Below are positions 49,855 through 58,617 of a stretch of 64,000 nucleotides of DNA, piece by piece. The DNA comes from SZAS-103 sp964449135 (GTDB lineage: Bacteria > Pseudomonadota > Gammaproteobacteria > Xanthomonadales > Xanthomonadaceae): assembly GCA_964449135.1 (NCBI GenBank), contig CAYUXZ010000001.1, positions 48,838 to 112,837 of the forward strand, read 5' to 3'. Position 1 is the first letter of the stretch. Every line of letters begins with the position of its first letter. The notes beneath the pieces were generated by a model, which saw nothing but the letters and a program-made list of their open reading frames with translations, did no database searches and was not told where the DNA came from. A program made the position numbers and the translations under genes.

Positions 49855-51999
49855 GTGAAGTTCTTCATTCCCTGCGCGAAGGGCCTGGAATACCTGCTCG
49901 CCGACGAGTTGGTCGCGCTGGGCGCTGCGAAAGCGACGGCCGCGCTCGCAGGTGCGAATGCCGAGGGCGAGGCGGAGTCCGCGTACCGCGCCTTGCTGTG
50001 GTCGCGACTGGCGAGTCGCGTGCTCTGGCCGCTGGCCGAATTCGAATGCGCCGACGAACAGGCGCTCTACGACGGCGTCGCTGCAATCGACTGGGTGGAA
50101 CATCTCGACGCGCAGGGCACGCTCGCGGTGGATGCGCACGTGTCGGGCGGCGCGATCACGCACGCGAAGTTCGCCGCGCTGCGCGTCAAGGACGCGATCG
50201 TGGATCAGTTGCGCGCGAAAACCGGAGCGCGGCCCTCGGTCGATACCGAGTCGCCGGACCTTCGCCTGAACCTGCTCGTGCGCAAGGGCCGGGCGACGCT
50301 CTCGGTGGATCTCGGCGGCGGCAGCCTGCACCGTCGCGGCTGGCGTTCGATGCAGAACGAGGCGCCACTGAAGGAGAATCTCGCCGCGGCGATGCTGCTG
50401 CGCGGACGCTGGCCCACGGTTTATGCGGACGGCGGCGGCCTGCTCGATCCGATGTGCGGAAGCGGCACGTTGCTCATCGAAGGCGCGCTGATGGCGGCTG
50501 ATGTCGCGCCAGGTCTCATGCGCAACGACGGCGCGCCGCCAAGTCGCTGGAAAGGGTTCGATGCGGCACTGTGGCAGCGAGTGGTCGAAGAGGCGCGCGA
50601 GCGCGAGCGGATCGGACGCGCGAGCCTGCGCAAGGTCTTCCACGGCTCCGATGCCGATCCGCACGCGATCCGTGCCGCGTCCGAGAACGCGCGCAGCGCC
50701 GGCGTTACCGATGCGATCGAATTCAAGACTCTGCCGGTGCGCCTGCTGGAAGCACCGCCGGAAACCGCGGGGCTGGCGATCTGCAATCCACCCTACGACC
50801 AGCGTCTCGCGGCGGACGAAGGCCTGTATCGCGAACTCGGCGATGCGCTGCAACGCGCCACGCCGGACTGGCGCGCGGTGATCCTGTGCGGTGACGAACA
50901 CTTCGCACGCGCGACCGGCCTGCGCGCGAGCAAGCGCTACGCCTTCTTCAACGGCGCGCTCGAATGCCTGCTGCTGGTCTGCGACCGCGCACGCGCGCCT
51001 GCGCACGAAGCGCGCGCGCCGGTACCGCTTTCTGAAGGCGCGCAGATGATCGCCAACCGCCTGCGCAAGAACCTGCGCAAGCTCGGCCCGTGGCGCAAAC
51101 GCGAAGGTGCGGAATGCTTCCGCGCCTATGACGCCGACCTGCCCGAATACGCGGCCGCGATCGATGTCTATACCGAGGACGCGTCCGAATCGCCGCACAC
51201 CTTCCTGCACGTACAGGAATACCAGGCTCCCGCGACGATTTCCGAGGCCGACGCGCGCCGACGTTTCGGCGAGATCGTGCGCGCCGCGGGCGAAGTATTC
51301 GCGCTGCCGCGCGAGCAGATCGCGATCAAGACCCGCGCGCGAGGCAAGGGCGGCAGCAAATACGGCGCGATGGCGGATCGCGGGGAATTCCTCGTCGTGC
51401 GCGAGGGCGAGGCGCGGCTGCGCGTGAACCTGTTCGATTACCTCGATACCGGCCTGTTCCTCGATCATCGCCCGCTGCGTTTGCGCATCGCGCAGGAAGC
51501 GCGTGGGAAGCGCTTCCTCAACCTGTTCGCTTACACGGGAGCTGCGACCGTACAGGCCGCGGTCGGCGGCGCGGCCAGCACGACCAGCGTGGACCTGTCG
51601 GCGACGTACCTGCAATGGGCCGCGGACAATCTCGCGCTCAACGGTTGCACGGGCAGGGCGCATCGGCTGGTGCAGGCCGACGCGATAAATTGGCTAGAAG
51701 CCGATCGAGGACAGTACGACCTGATCTTCTGCGACCCGCCGACCTTCTCCAACTCCGCGCGCGCCGAGGACTTCGACCTACAGCGCGAGCACGTGCGCCT
51801 GCTGCGCGCGGCGCTCGCGCGGCTCGCACCGGACGGCGTGTTGTACTTCTCCAACAACTTCCGGCGTTTCAAGCTGGACGAGCAGGCCCTGTCGGGCCTT
51901 GCGAGGATCCGGGACATCAGCGCCGGCACCATTCCCCCGGATTTCGAGCGCAATCCCCGCATCCACCGCTGCTGGGAGCTTCGACCTACAAGGATGTAG
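49855..51999 (+). CDS. rlmKL: Bifunctional 23S rRNA methyltransferase RlmKL
   Basis: Methylates 23S rRNA at G2445 (N2) and G2069 (N7). The 714-residue fusion has a THUMP domain (about 45-155), then the RlmL half with DPMCGSGTLLIEGALMA and AICNPPYDQRL. The RlmK half has FLNLFAYTGAATVQAAVGGA, SVDLSATYLQWAADNLALNG and FCDPPTFSNS. The GTG at 49855 begins the conserved KFFIPCAKGLEYLLADEL. The fusion of both enzymes is usual in Gammaproteobacteria. Confidence 0.95.
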   Translation: MKFFIPCAKGLEYLLADELVALGAAKATAALAGANAEGEAESAYRALLWSRLASRVLWPLAEFECADEQALYDGVAAIDWVEHLDAQGTLAVDAHVSGGAITHAKFAALRVKDAIVDQLRAKTGARPSVDTESPDLRLNLLVRKGRATLSVDLGGGSLHRRGWRSMQNEAPLKENLAAAMLLRGRWPTVYADGGGLLDPMCGSGTLLIEGALMAADVAPGLMRNDGAPPSRWKGFDAALWQRVVEEARERERIGRASLRKVFHGSDADPHAIRAASENARSAGVTDAIEFKTLPVRLLEAPPETAGLAICNPPYDQRLAADEGLYRELGDALQRATPDWRAVILCGDEHFARATGLRASKRYAFFNGALECLLLVCDRARAPAHEARAPVPLSEGAQMIANRLRKNLRKLGPWRKREGAECFRAYDADLPEYAAAIDVYTEDASESPHTFLHVQEYQAPATISEADARRRFGEIVRAAGEVFALPREQIAIKTRARGKGGSKYGAMADRGEFLVVREGEARLRVNLFDYLDTGLFLDHRPLRLRIAQEARGKRFLNLFAYTGAATVQAAVGGAASTTSVDLSATYLQWAADNLALNGCTGRAHRLVQADAINWLEADRGQYDLIFCDPPTFSNSARAEDFDLQREHVRLLRAALARLAPDGVLYFSNNFRRFKLDEQALSGLARIRDISAGTIPPDFERNPRIHRCWELRPTRM

Positions 52000-52007
52000 G
52001 GAGTGCA

Positions 52008-52030
52008 GGCCCGCGTCTGGAATGCGGGCC
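52008..52030 (+). terminator. Hairpin after rlmKL
   Basis: A 7-bp G+C stem (52008-52014 with 52024-52030), nine bases after the rlmKL stop. A T5 run comes only 23 bases later, so this is a weak terminator candidate or an mRNA 3'-end structure. Confidence 0.35.
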
Positions 52031-52098
52031 GCCGTCGGTGACTCGGATGTGAATTTTTAACACCGCTGTCGTGCTCGAAAGGGCATGATGGCGGTCGA

Positions 52099-52701
52099 AT
52101 GAGCGACCCCGATACCGCCGCCGAGCGCACCCACGCCTGGACCTTCTTCCGCCAATGGCTGAAGAATCCGCTGCGCGTCGCATCGGTCGCGCCGTCCGGC
52201 CAGCAGCTCACCGGCATGATGATGGCCGAGCTTCCGGCCGACACGCGCCGCGTGATCGAACTCGGCGGCGGCACCGGTGTGTTCACCGAAGCGTTGCTCC
52301 GGCACGGGATCGCTCCGGACGACCTGATGGTGCTCGAACTCAACGACGAACTGCACGCGCACCTGGAGCGCCGCTTCGCGGGTGTGCGCGTGGTGCAGGG
52401 CGACGCGCGCGAACTCGTGCGGCTTTCCGCGGACATCGGTTACGCCGCGCATGGGCCGGCCGACGCGGTGATCTCGGGACTGGGGATGCTGTCCATGCCG
52501 CGCCAGTTGCAGCACGGCATCCTGGAAGCGGCTTTCGCCTGCCTGCGCCCGGACGGACGCTTCGTGCAGTTCACCTACGGCCCGGCCGTTCCGGTCGCGC
52601 AGGAAGTGCTCGACGCGTTGCGCCTGGACGCACGAAAGGGCCCGACCGCATGGCGCAACCTCCCGCCGGCGACGGTGTACGTCTTCACCCGCCGCGCCTA
52701 G
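52099..52701 (+). CDS. SAM-dependent methyltransferase (phospholipid N-methyltransferase-like)
   Basis: A 200-residue class-I methyltransferase: FFRQWLKNPLRVASVAPSGQQLTGMM, motif I VIELGGGTGVFTEALL, motif II LMVLELNDELHAHLERR, then DAVISGLGMLSMP and FVQFTYGP. The pattern is that of PmtA-like or KsgA-like enzymes; the SVAPSG start and absence of N-terminal KsgA features favour PmtA-type methylation of phosphatidylethanolamine, not proven. It is separated from rlmKL by 99 bp and probably has its own promoter. Confidence 0.85.
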   Translation: MSDPDTAAERTHAWTFFRQWLKNPLRVASVAPSGQQLTGMMMAELPADTRRVIELGGGTGVFTEALLRHGIAPDDLMVLELNDELHAHLERRFAGVRVVQGDARELVRLSADIGYAAHGPADAVISGLGMLSMPRQLQHGILEAAFACLRPDGRFVQFTYGPAVPVAQEVLDALRLDARKGPTAWRNLPPATVYVFTRRA

Positions 52702-52838
52702 CGGGGAATTCGCACCGCACGCGTTGTTGCACACACGGAACCATCCGTTCCCGCGAGATCGACTTGGGCAGGCAGGGACTGGCCGCATTTCCGGTAGATG
52801 CTTCGCGCATCTCGCGCGGACTCGAACCGGGGAATGAC

Positions 52839-53696
52839 ATGACGACGAATACTGCAGAAGCCGCCCGCATCCTGCGCACCGTGCGCGGCCATGCGACCTC
52901 CGACGGCGCGGGCGTGAAGCTCACGCGCGTGATCGGCGGCCCCGAGCTGCCCGACCTCGATCCTTTCCTGCTGCTCGACGAGTTCGGCACCGACAAGGCC
53001 GAGGACTACCTCGCCGGCTTTCCCGACCATCCGCACCGCGGCTTCGAGACCGTGACCTACATGCTCGACGGCCGCATGCGCCATCGCGACAACCACGGCA
53101 ACCAGGGCCTGCTCGTGCCCGGTTCCGTGCAGTGGATGACCGCCGGCCGCGGCCTCGTGCACTCGGAGATGCCCGAGCAGGAATCCGGTCGCATGCGCGG
53201 CTTCCAGCTCTGGGTGAACCTGCCCGCGCGCGAGAAGATGACCGCGCCGCGTTACCAGGAATTCGCGCCGGATCGCATTCCGGTCGCGCATCCGTCCGAA
53301 GGCGTGACGGTGAAAGTGATCGCAGGCGAAGTGGGAGAAGTGCGCGGTCCGATCGAACAGCCCGCGACCGATCCGGTGTATCTGGACATCGAACTTGCGC
53401 TGAACACGCGCTGGGAATACGCGCTGCCCGAAGGCCACAACGCATTCGCCTACGCGTTCGAAGGTGCGGCGACGGTGGGCGAGGGCGAACAGGCGCGCAC
53501 GTTGAATACCCACGAACTCGCGGTGCTCGGCGGCGGCGATCGTTTCGTCGTCGCGGCAGGCGAGGGCGGGGCGCGGCTGATCCTCGTCGCGGGACGTCCG
53601 CTGCGCGAGCCCGTCGCGCGGCATGGACCGTTCGTGATGAACACGCGCGAGCAACTCATGCAGGCGTTCGTGGACTACCAGCAGGGCCGGTTTTAG
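52839..53696 (+). CDS. Pirin-family bicupin
   Basis: A 285-residue cupin protein. Metal ligands lie in FPDHPHRGFETVTYML (His, His, His region) and GRGLVHSEMPE (His, Glu). The second cupin starts at about residue 160. Bacterial pirins often have quercetin-dioxygenase-like or redox-regulatory activity; the role here is undefined. ATG 52839 follows a GGGGAA ribosome-binding site. The 137-bp gap before it holds a short hairpin near 52800 and no clear promoter. Confidence 0.9.
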   Translation: MTTNTAEAARILRTVRGHATSDGAGVKLTRVIGGPELPDLDPFLLLDEFGTDKAEDYLAGFPDHPHRGFETVTYMLDGRMRHRDNHGNQGLLVPGSVQWMTAGRGLVHSEMPEQESGRMRGFQLWVNLPAREKMTAPRYQEFAPDRIPVAHPSEGVTVKVIAGEVGEVRGPIEQPATDPVYLDIELALNTRWEYALPEGHNAFAYAFEGAATVGEGEQARTLNTHELAVLGGGDRFVVAAGEGGARLILVAGRPLREPVARHGPFVMNTREQLMQAFVDYQQGRF

Positions 53697-53752
53697 CGAA
53701 TGAGCATTGTTGATTCGCCGGATCGCGAATCGATCTGGCGGCCATCAAAGGG

Positions 53753-53778
53753 GACGCGGCACGGTGTCGTGCCGCGTC
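53753..53778. terminator. Hairpin between convergent pirin and barrel genes
   Basis: Perfect 10-bp stem GACGCGGCAC/GTGCCGCGTC with 6-nt loop, eight bases before the end of the minus-strand gene. The plus side continues CTTCACCCC and the minus side CCCCTTTG, so either tail is only weakly T-rich. Confidence 0.5.
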
Positions 53779-53786
53779 TTCACCCC

Positions 53787-54629
53787 TCAGAACCGTAGAA
53801 CCAACGGCGCGAACGTGGTGGACCAGCCGGTCGGGCCGTTGCGGTCGCGATCGACCAGGTTGCCGGCCGGACCGTCGAATCGGAACGTGACGCCGATACC
53901 GAAGCTGTCGGCGTGGAACGAGCCCGGCGAGAAGTCGCTGCGAACATAGGTTCCGGAGATCGACACGCTAGGTTGAAACAGGAATTCCCCGCGCAGCGAA
54001 TAGTCGGTTTCCTTGGCTCCGCCGGAGTTGTTGAGGTGGTTGTAGTCGATGGCGCCGCTAATGGAGAAATTGGGGGCCGGGTAGCCCTTCACCGAGCCGC
54101 CGAGGAAATAGCCGTTCGATCCGGGATGCGTCCTGAACCCGCCGCCCTTGCCCGACACCGTGAATTCCGGAGTGGCGAAGAAATCCGCGAACAGGCCGTA
54201 GTCCGTCGCGTTGACCGAGAACGAACTCACCGAACTGCGCTGGTAACCCGCGAAGCCGCCATAGCGCCACGCGTCATTGTTCCAGGCGAGCGCCGCGCCG
54301 AAGTTCCAGTTGTCCAGGCCCGCGCCGCTGCTGGAAACGCGGTGGTAGCCCAGGTCGAGATTGAGTCCGGGTCCGTCGCGGAATTTGTAGTAACCGCTGA
54401 CCGATCCGCCCCACTGGTCGCCATTCGCTCCGAGGCTGGGATTGATGTGCGCGTAGTCGATGCCCAGGTTCCACTGGAACACGTCGGATACATCGACGAG
54501 CCTGGGTTCGACGGCCACCTGCGGCGGCGGGGTGTCCATCGCGAATGTGGTTCCCGAAAGCGCGAAAAGAATCGCACCCGCCAGCAGACGACCTCTCCTG
54601 ATCGAAGTCGCATCGTATCGGTGCTTCAT
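53787..54629 (-). CDS. Outer-membrane beta-barrel protein
   Basis: A 280-residue product with a signal peptide (cleavage near FAMD, about 30) and a mature chain of alternating amphipathic strands (FQWNLGIDYAHINPSLG, SVSGYYKFRDGPGLNLDLGY, SVSISGTYVRSDF). It ends in Phe, the outer-membrane insertion signature (FAPLVLRF). About 12 strands can be counted. It is rich in Tyr, Gly, Ser and Asn. A porin, channel or adhesin role cannot be chosen from sequence. A GGGGGAG ribosome-binding site precedes the ATG. The 164 bp upstream to the XRE gene holds no other gene. Confidence 0.8.
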   Translation of the reverse strand: MKHRYDATSIRRGRLLAGAILFALSGTTFAMDTPPPQVAVEPRLVDVSDVFQWNLGIDYAHINPSLGANGDQWGGSVSGYYKFRDGPGLNLDLGYHRVSSSGAGLDNWNFGAALAWNNDAWRYGGFAGYQRSSVSSFSVNATDYGLFADFFATPEFTVSGKGGGFRTHPGSNGYFLGGSVKGYPAPNFSISGAIDYNHLNNSGGAKETDYSLRGEFLFQPSVSISGTYVRSDFSPGSFHADSFGIGVTFRFDGPAGNLVDRDRNGPTGWSTTFAPLVLRF

Positions 54630-54793
54630 ATCTCCCCCTTTGGGTTGGTGTCCGTCGCGGAGTCTACACCTTGACCGGCGTTAGAAAGTCCGGAAACCTG
54701 GCATCGTCGCTGGCACCAGCGCTCTCGAACAAGGGACCTCCCGGCACAGCGGGCGGTCGATCCGAATCGTTGATGCCTCGGGCGCGCAGGCGT

Positions 54794-55006
54794 TCACTTC
54801 TCCCAGCGAAACACTTCATCGAGCGGCTTGCCGAGCACCTCGGCGATGCGGAACGCGGTCTCCAGCGTCGGCGAGTATTTGCCCGCTTCCACGGCGGCGA
54901 TCGTCTGCCGCGTCACGCCGACCTTCTTGCCCAGGTCCTCCTGCGTCATCTCGCCTGCGAGGAATCGCAGCGTGCGGATGGTATTGGTGAGGTGGCGCTC
55001 AGACAT
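54794..55006 (-). CDS. XRE-family HTH regulator
   Basis: A 70-residue one-domain regulator: LTNTIRTLRFLAGEMTQEDL, HTH QEDLGKKVGVTRQTIAAVEAGKYSPTL-type, and the closing AEVLGKPLDEVFRWEK. These YozG/HipB-like miniature regulators usually sit beside a membrane protein, as here: the gene overlaps the upstream membrane-protein gene by eight bases. Target is probably its own promoter, which carries a palindrome over the -35. Confidence 0.92.
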   Translation of the reverse strand: MSERHLTNTIRTLRFLAGEMTQEDLGKKVGVTRQTIAAVEAGKYSPTLETAFRIAEVLGKPLDEVFRWEK

Positions 55007-55436
55007 GCGAGCCTCTGCGATAGCCGAGCACGACCAGGCCATGGTGGACGATTTCGGCGAGCACGAGATAGAACAGCGCGGCGTTCACGATGTCCCATCC
55101 GCTCTTGGTCGGGTCGAGCGGCATGATGCAGCCGACCAGGATCATGCCGGCGATCAGGACGTAGTACGCGATCGTGGCGGAGCGGTATTCGATCAGGCGA
55201 TCGCGCTCGTCCACGGCTTCGGGCTCGCGGCCCCTGCTGCCCAGCCATGCGAGCAGCCGATCGATGGCGACGACCACGGCCATCGTGGATGTCGCAACGG
55301 CAAGAATTCCGATCCGGGCGAAGAACGACGGTTGAGTGTGCGAGTTCTGCATGACGACGACCGCCACGAAATACGAGCCCATGCAGACGACCAGCGCCGT
55401 CAGAAAGACCCAGGCAGAGCGTTCTCTTTTCAGCAT
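54999..55436 (-). CDS. Four-TM membrane protein paired with the XRE regulator
   Basis: A 145-residue protein with TM helices at about 8-30, 42-63, 90-108 and 117-135 and a charged central loop REPEAVDERDRLIEYRSA, the DERD motif typical of DUF2178-like membrane proteins that partner with XRE miniature regulators. Function unknown; the pair may control membrane-stress or development genes. It is the first gene of the operon, with a good promoter 30 bp upstream. Confidence 0.82.
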   Translation of the reverse strand: MLKRERSAWVFLTALVVCMGSYFVAVVVMQNSHTQPSFFARIGILAVATSTMAVVVAIDRLLAWLGSRGREPEAVDERDRLIEYRSATIAYYVLIAGMILVGCIMPLDPTKSGWDIVNAALFYLVLAEIVHHGLVVLGYRRGSHV

Positions 55437-55465
55437 TGCAGCGACCCTCTTGGTTAGGTGGCTGC

Positions 55466-55494
55466 AATGTATCTTATACTTTACTCAATGTCAA
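55466..55494 (-). promoter_or_regulatory. Promoter of the membrane protein-XRE operon
   Basis: On the minus strand: TTGACA (55489-55494), exactly 17 bp, TACATT (55466-55471). It predicts a start near 55459 and a leader of about 22 bases. The surrounding 60 bp are strongly A+T-rich. Confidence 0.66.
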
Positions 55495-55499
55495 GTATA
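55475..55499. promoter_or_regulatory. Operator candidate over the -35
   Basis: Inverted repeat TATACTT-N11-AAGTATA (55475-55481 and 55493-55499) covers the -35 hexamer and half the spacer. This is where a dimeric XRE regulator would block polymerase, so autorepression by the operon's own regulator is plausible. Confidence 0.55.
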
Positions 55500-55601
55500 T
55501 TTAACATAAAGTCAGAAATACGTAACTTCAACAGCCGCTTAGGCGCGATGGGAGGCCGCGCAGGAAAGTCTCAGGGCTTGGGCGGAGCGGGGGCGGTCGG
55601 C

Positions 55602-56429
55602 TTAATTTCGCACCGAAATCTCGATCGGATCGGACGCGATTTCTCCCATCTCTTTCGACCAGATGTGGAGTCCATCTCCGAATTCTTGTGGAATGGGGCT
55701 GTGGTAGTTAACGACGATCCGATATCTCCCCGGCTTGGCAATGTTCAGTTGCTTCATCGTGAATTCTTGCTCCCTTGTAAAAGAATGATGTTGAGGGAGT
55801 GGTGCAAAACTCTCACGAGATGGCGGGAGAGTCATCGCATCAAAAATGATTGTTTGCGGAACAGGTTCATTCGAGACGGCGTCCTGCACCCACAAGGACA
55901 AGCTGGCCCTGGTTCCCCATTCGAGCCTCTTGTAAATCCACAACGGCACATTCGAATCATTCCTGATAAGGACGGTCAATTTGACGTTGTCAGACATTCG
56001 GTACCGCTGCGAGTCTGTGGAAATCAGAACTCGCATGGAACCATTCACTGCATCGGGCGCCACTGGCTGATTTTCGAGACGCTTTAGTTCACCGCGAAAA
56101 TAGACTTCCGCGTCGATCGTCTTCCCGTCCGCGTAGCGGATCTGGTACGGCTTGCCGCTCATCGACGAGGACGAAGCGCAGTTCGCGATGAAATCGCTCG
56201 CGGTCGCGCAACGGCCGCCCGCATGGTCGCGCTTGTAGCGCAGGTGCTCGGCAGCGGCCTTGCCGTCGTAGGCAGAGCCGTTGCGGATGAATTGCGCGCC
56301 GGTGAGCGTTTCCACGCCGTGGATCAGCGCATCGATTTTCTGCGCGTCGGTCATCGGCGCGGCGAATGCGACCGCGCCGAGCAGCAGCCCCAGCGGCAGC
56401 ATCCATGGCGAACGCAGGCGCGGCTTCAT
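55602..56429 (-). CDS. DUF5329-type secreted protein fused to a low-GC C-terminal domain
   Basis: A 275-residue product with a signal peptide (about 1-23). Residues 24-118 match the DUF5329 pattern (TDAQKIDALIHGVETLTGAQ, NGSAYDGKAAAEHLRYK, SASDFIANCASSSSMSGKPY-like). Typical members end there, at about 120 residues. The extra 155 residues (about 120-275) form a predicted beta-sandwich (SMRVLISTDSQRYRMSDNVK, LTVLIRNDSNVPLWIYKRL) resembling BsuPI-type or Ig-like domains. They are encoded by DNA near 45% G+C against about 65% upstream. The coding frame is continuous. Its start overlaps the M20 gene stop (ATGA). Confidence 0.75.
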   Translation of the reverse strand: MKPRLRSPWMLPLGLLLGAVAFAAPMTDAQKIDALIHGVETLTGAQFIRNGSAYDGKAAAEHLRYKRDHAGGRCATASDFIANCASSSSMSGKPYQIRYADGKTIDAEVYFRGELKRLENQPVAPDAVNGSMRVLISTDSQRYRMSDNVKLTVLIRNDSNVPLWIYKRLEWGTRASLSLWVQDAVSNEPVPQTIIFDAMTLPPSRESFAPLPQHHSFTREQEFTMKQLNIAKPGRYRIVVNYHSPIPQEFGDGLHIWSKEMGEIASDPIEISVRN

Positions 56430-57733
56430 GGCTTGGCTCCGAGATAATCGAGCGTGGCCTGCAACATGCTGCGCATTCCGACGTGGAGCGTCGCTTCGTC
56501 GAGGAAGAATTTCGGCGAGTGGTTCGACGGCGCGTGTTCGGCGTCCTGGCCGACGGGCGTCGAGCCGACGAAGAAATACACGCCCGGCGCCTGCTGCGAC
56601 AGCCAGGCGAAATCCTCCGAGGCCATCCACGGATGCGGATCGACGAGGTGATCGCCGCCGACGACCCTGGCGATGCTCGCCTTCACCCGTGCCGACAGCG
56701 CCGGATCGTTGATCAAAACCGGATTGCCGGTGCCGAACGGAATCTCCGATTCCACGCTCGCGCCGTTCGCTGCGGCGACGTGCTCGGCGATCACCTTCAA
56801 TTCGCCCAGCGCCTGCTCGCGCATCGCCGCGTCGAAGGTGCGCAGCGTGCCTTGCAGTTCCACCTTTTCCGGCACGATGTTGTAGCGCGATCCGCCTTCG
56901 ACGATGCCGAAGCTGAGCACCGCGGGCAGGGTGCCGATGTTCAGCCGGCGGCTGACGATGGTCTGCGCGGCGTTGACGATCTGCGCGGACGTCACGATCG
57001 GATCGATCCCGTTCCACGGCATCGCGCCGTGCGTCTGGCGTCCGCGCACGAGGATCTTGAACCAGTCCGACGCCGCCATCGCCGGCCCGGAGTGCACTTC
57101 GACGTCGCCGACATTCAGCCAGCTCACCACGTGCAGGCCGAAGATCGCGTCGGGCTTGAAATCGCGGAACAAGCCGTCGCGCAACATCATCGGCGCGCCG
57201 CCGTCTTCGCCCGCGGGCACGCCTTCCTCGGCGGGCTGGAAGATGAACATCACTTCGCCCGGCAGGTCCTTGCGCATTCCCGCGAGCGCGGTCGCGACGC
57301 CGAGCAGCATCGCGGTGTGCGCGTCGTGGCCGCAGGCGTGCATCACGCCGGTCGGCTTGCCGCGGTATTCGCCGACGGCTTTCGACGCGAACGGCAGGTT
57401 CACTTCCTCGGTCACCGGCAACGCGTCCATGTCCGCGCGGATCGCGAGTTTCGGCCCGGGCTTTCCGCCCTTGAGCAACGCGACCACGCCGGTATGCGCG
57501 ATGCCGGTTTTCACTTCCAGGCCCAGCGAGCGCAGCTGCTTCGCGACGAGTTCGGAGGTGCGGAACTCGCGGTTGCTCAGCTCGGGGTGCTGGTGGATGT
57601 CGCGCCGCCAGGCCAGCACCTGCGGCGCGAGCTTGTCGGTCCATTGCACGGCGACGTCGTCGGCGGCCGTGGCGGATGCGGACATCGCGAGAGCGAGTAG
57701 TGCCAAAGGAAACGTGCGGGCGGTTCGGATCAT
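56426..57733 (-). CDS. Secreted M20D amidohydrolase
   Basis: A 435-residue metal-dependent amidohydrolase of the HipO/IlvA-conjugate type, with a Sec signal (MIRTARTFPLALLALAMSAS). Metal-site motifs are IRADMDALPV, VMHACGHDAHTAMLLG, FIFQPAEEGVPAGEDGG, FGLHVVSWL and the C-terminal SNHSPKFFLDE His. The lid domain spans about 205-320. Family members split N-acyl amino acids or related conjugates; a periplasmic location is inferred. Confidence 0.93.
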   Translation of the reverse strand: MIRTARTFPLALLALAMSASATAADDVAVQWTDKLAPQVLAWRRDIHQHPELSNREFRTSELVAKQLRSLGLEVKTGIAHTGVVALLKGGKPGPKLAIRADMDALPVTEEVNLPFASKAVGEYRGKPTGVMHACGHDAHTAMLLGVATALAGMRKDLPGEVMFIFQPAEEGVPAGEDGGAPMMLRDGLFRDFKPDAIFGLHVVSWLNVGDVEVHSGPAMAASDWFKILVRGRQTHGAMPWNGIDPIVTSAQIVNAAQTIVSRRLNIGTLPAVLSFGIVEGGSRYNIVPEKVELQGTLRTFDAAMREQALGELKVIAEHVAAANGASVESEIPFGTGNPVLINDPALSARVKASIARVVGGDHLVDPHPWMASEDFAWLSQQAPGVYFFVGSTPVGQDAEHAPSNHSPKFFLDEATLHVGMRSMLQATLDYLGAKP

Positions 57734-57787
57734 GGAGTTCGTCTCGTCGGGATCGCCCTAGTTTAGGCGATGCGAAGGTCCGCGGAT

Positions 57788-58615
57788 TCAGGAACGCTCG
57801 TCGGCAATGCGCGCTGCCGACTGGTTGTCGTCGAGCCAGCGCGCGACGATCGCGAGCACCGCATCGCCCTTTTCGCGATGCGGCACATGGCCGCATCCTT
57901 CCAGTATCCGCAAGGTCGAGTGCGCGGAAGTCAGGCCGGCGATGCGCTCGGGATGGCGGGTCGATCCGAACTCGTCGCCGTCGCCGTGCAGCACGAGCAC
58001 GGGACATCGCACGAGGCGCAGATCCCCGTCGAGATTCCAGCCGGCGAAATCGGGCGACAGCCATGTATCGGTCCAGGCGTGCAGCACCCAGGCGGCCTTG
58101 TCGCCGTGGTACCTGGCAAGGCGATCGAGCTGGCCGGCTTGCGCAAAAGTTTTTTGCGCGTCACGGATTCCCTGCGTCGTGCGATCCTCGACGAAGGCCT
58201 GCGCGGACTCGGTGATCAGCGCACGGCAGTCCGTCGCATACGCGGCGGCGCAACCGACCGCCATGCCGCCGCCGACGCTGTGCCCGAACGCGACGAACGC
58301 ACCGATGCCAAGGGCTTCGCGAAGGAAACGAAATCCTTCGCGCGCTTCCTCGCTCACGAAAACATTGCTCAACATTCCCGGATGCGGATCGGATTTTCCG
58401 AAACCGAGACGATCATAGGCGACGACGCTGCGCCCGGTCGCGAGCGCGAGCCGTTCCGGAAAGTCGCGCCACAACTCGACGCAGCCGAGCGAGTCGTGGA
58501 ACAGGACGATGGGAGCATCGTCACCTGAAGTGGAGGACGCAGGGCTCCAGCGTTTCGCGAAAAGCCGACCGCGATCGGTGTTCACCCAAAGATCGCGGGT
58601 CAGCACGGAACCCAT
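57788..58615 (-). CDS. Alpha/beta hydrolase
   Basis: A 275-residue cytosolic hydrolase: oxyanion segment VLFHDSLGCVELW, AYDRLGFGKSDPHPG, nucleophile Ser in AFGHSVGGGMAV, acid Asp in LHGDGDEFGS, and His in GCGHVPHREKGD. The triad is complete. The substrate is unknown. Its start lies two bases after the stop of the GNAT gene upstream, so the two form one transcript. Confidence 0.92.
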   Translation of the reverse strand: MGSVLTRDLWVNTDRGRLFAKRWSPASSTSGDDAPIVLFHDSLGCVELWRDFPERLALATGRSVVAYDRLGFGKSDPHPGMLSNVFVSEEAREGFRFLREALGIGAFVAFGHSVGGGMAVGCAAAYATDCRALITESAQAFVEDRTTQGIRDAQKTFAQAGQLDRLARYHGDKAAWVLHAWTDTWLSPDFAGWNLDGDLRLVRCPVLVLHGDGDEFGSTRHPERIAGLTSAHSTLRILEGCGHVPHREKGDAVLAIVARWLDDNQSAARIADERS

Positions 58616-58617
58616 GC

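Noticed and set aside
54794..55006. XRE gene as antitoxin of a toxin-antitoxin pair
   Set aside because: The partner is a multi-TM membrane protein; no toxin-like fold is present next to it.
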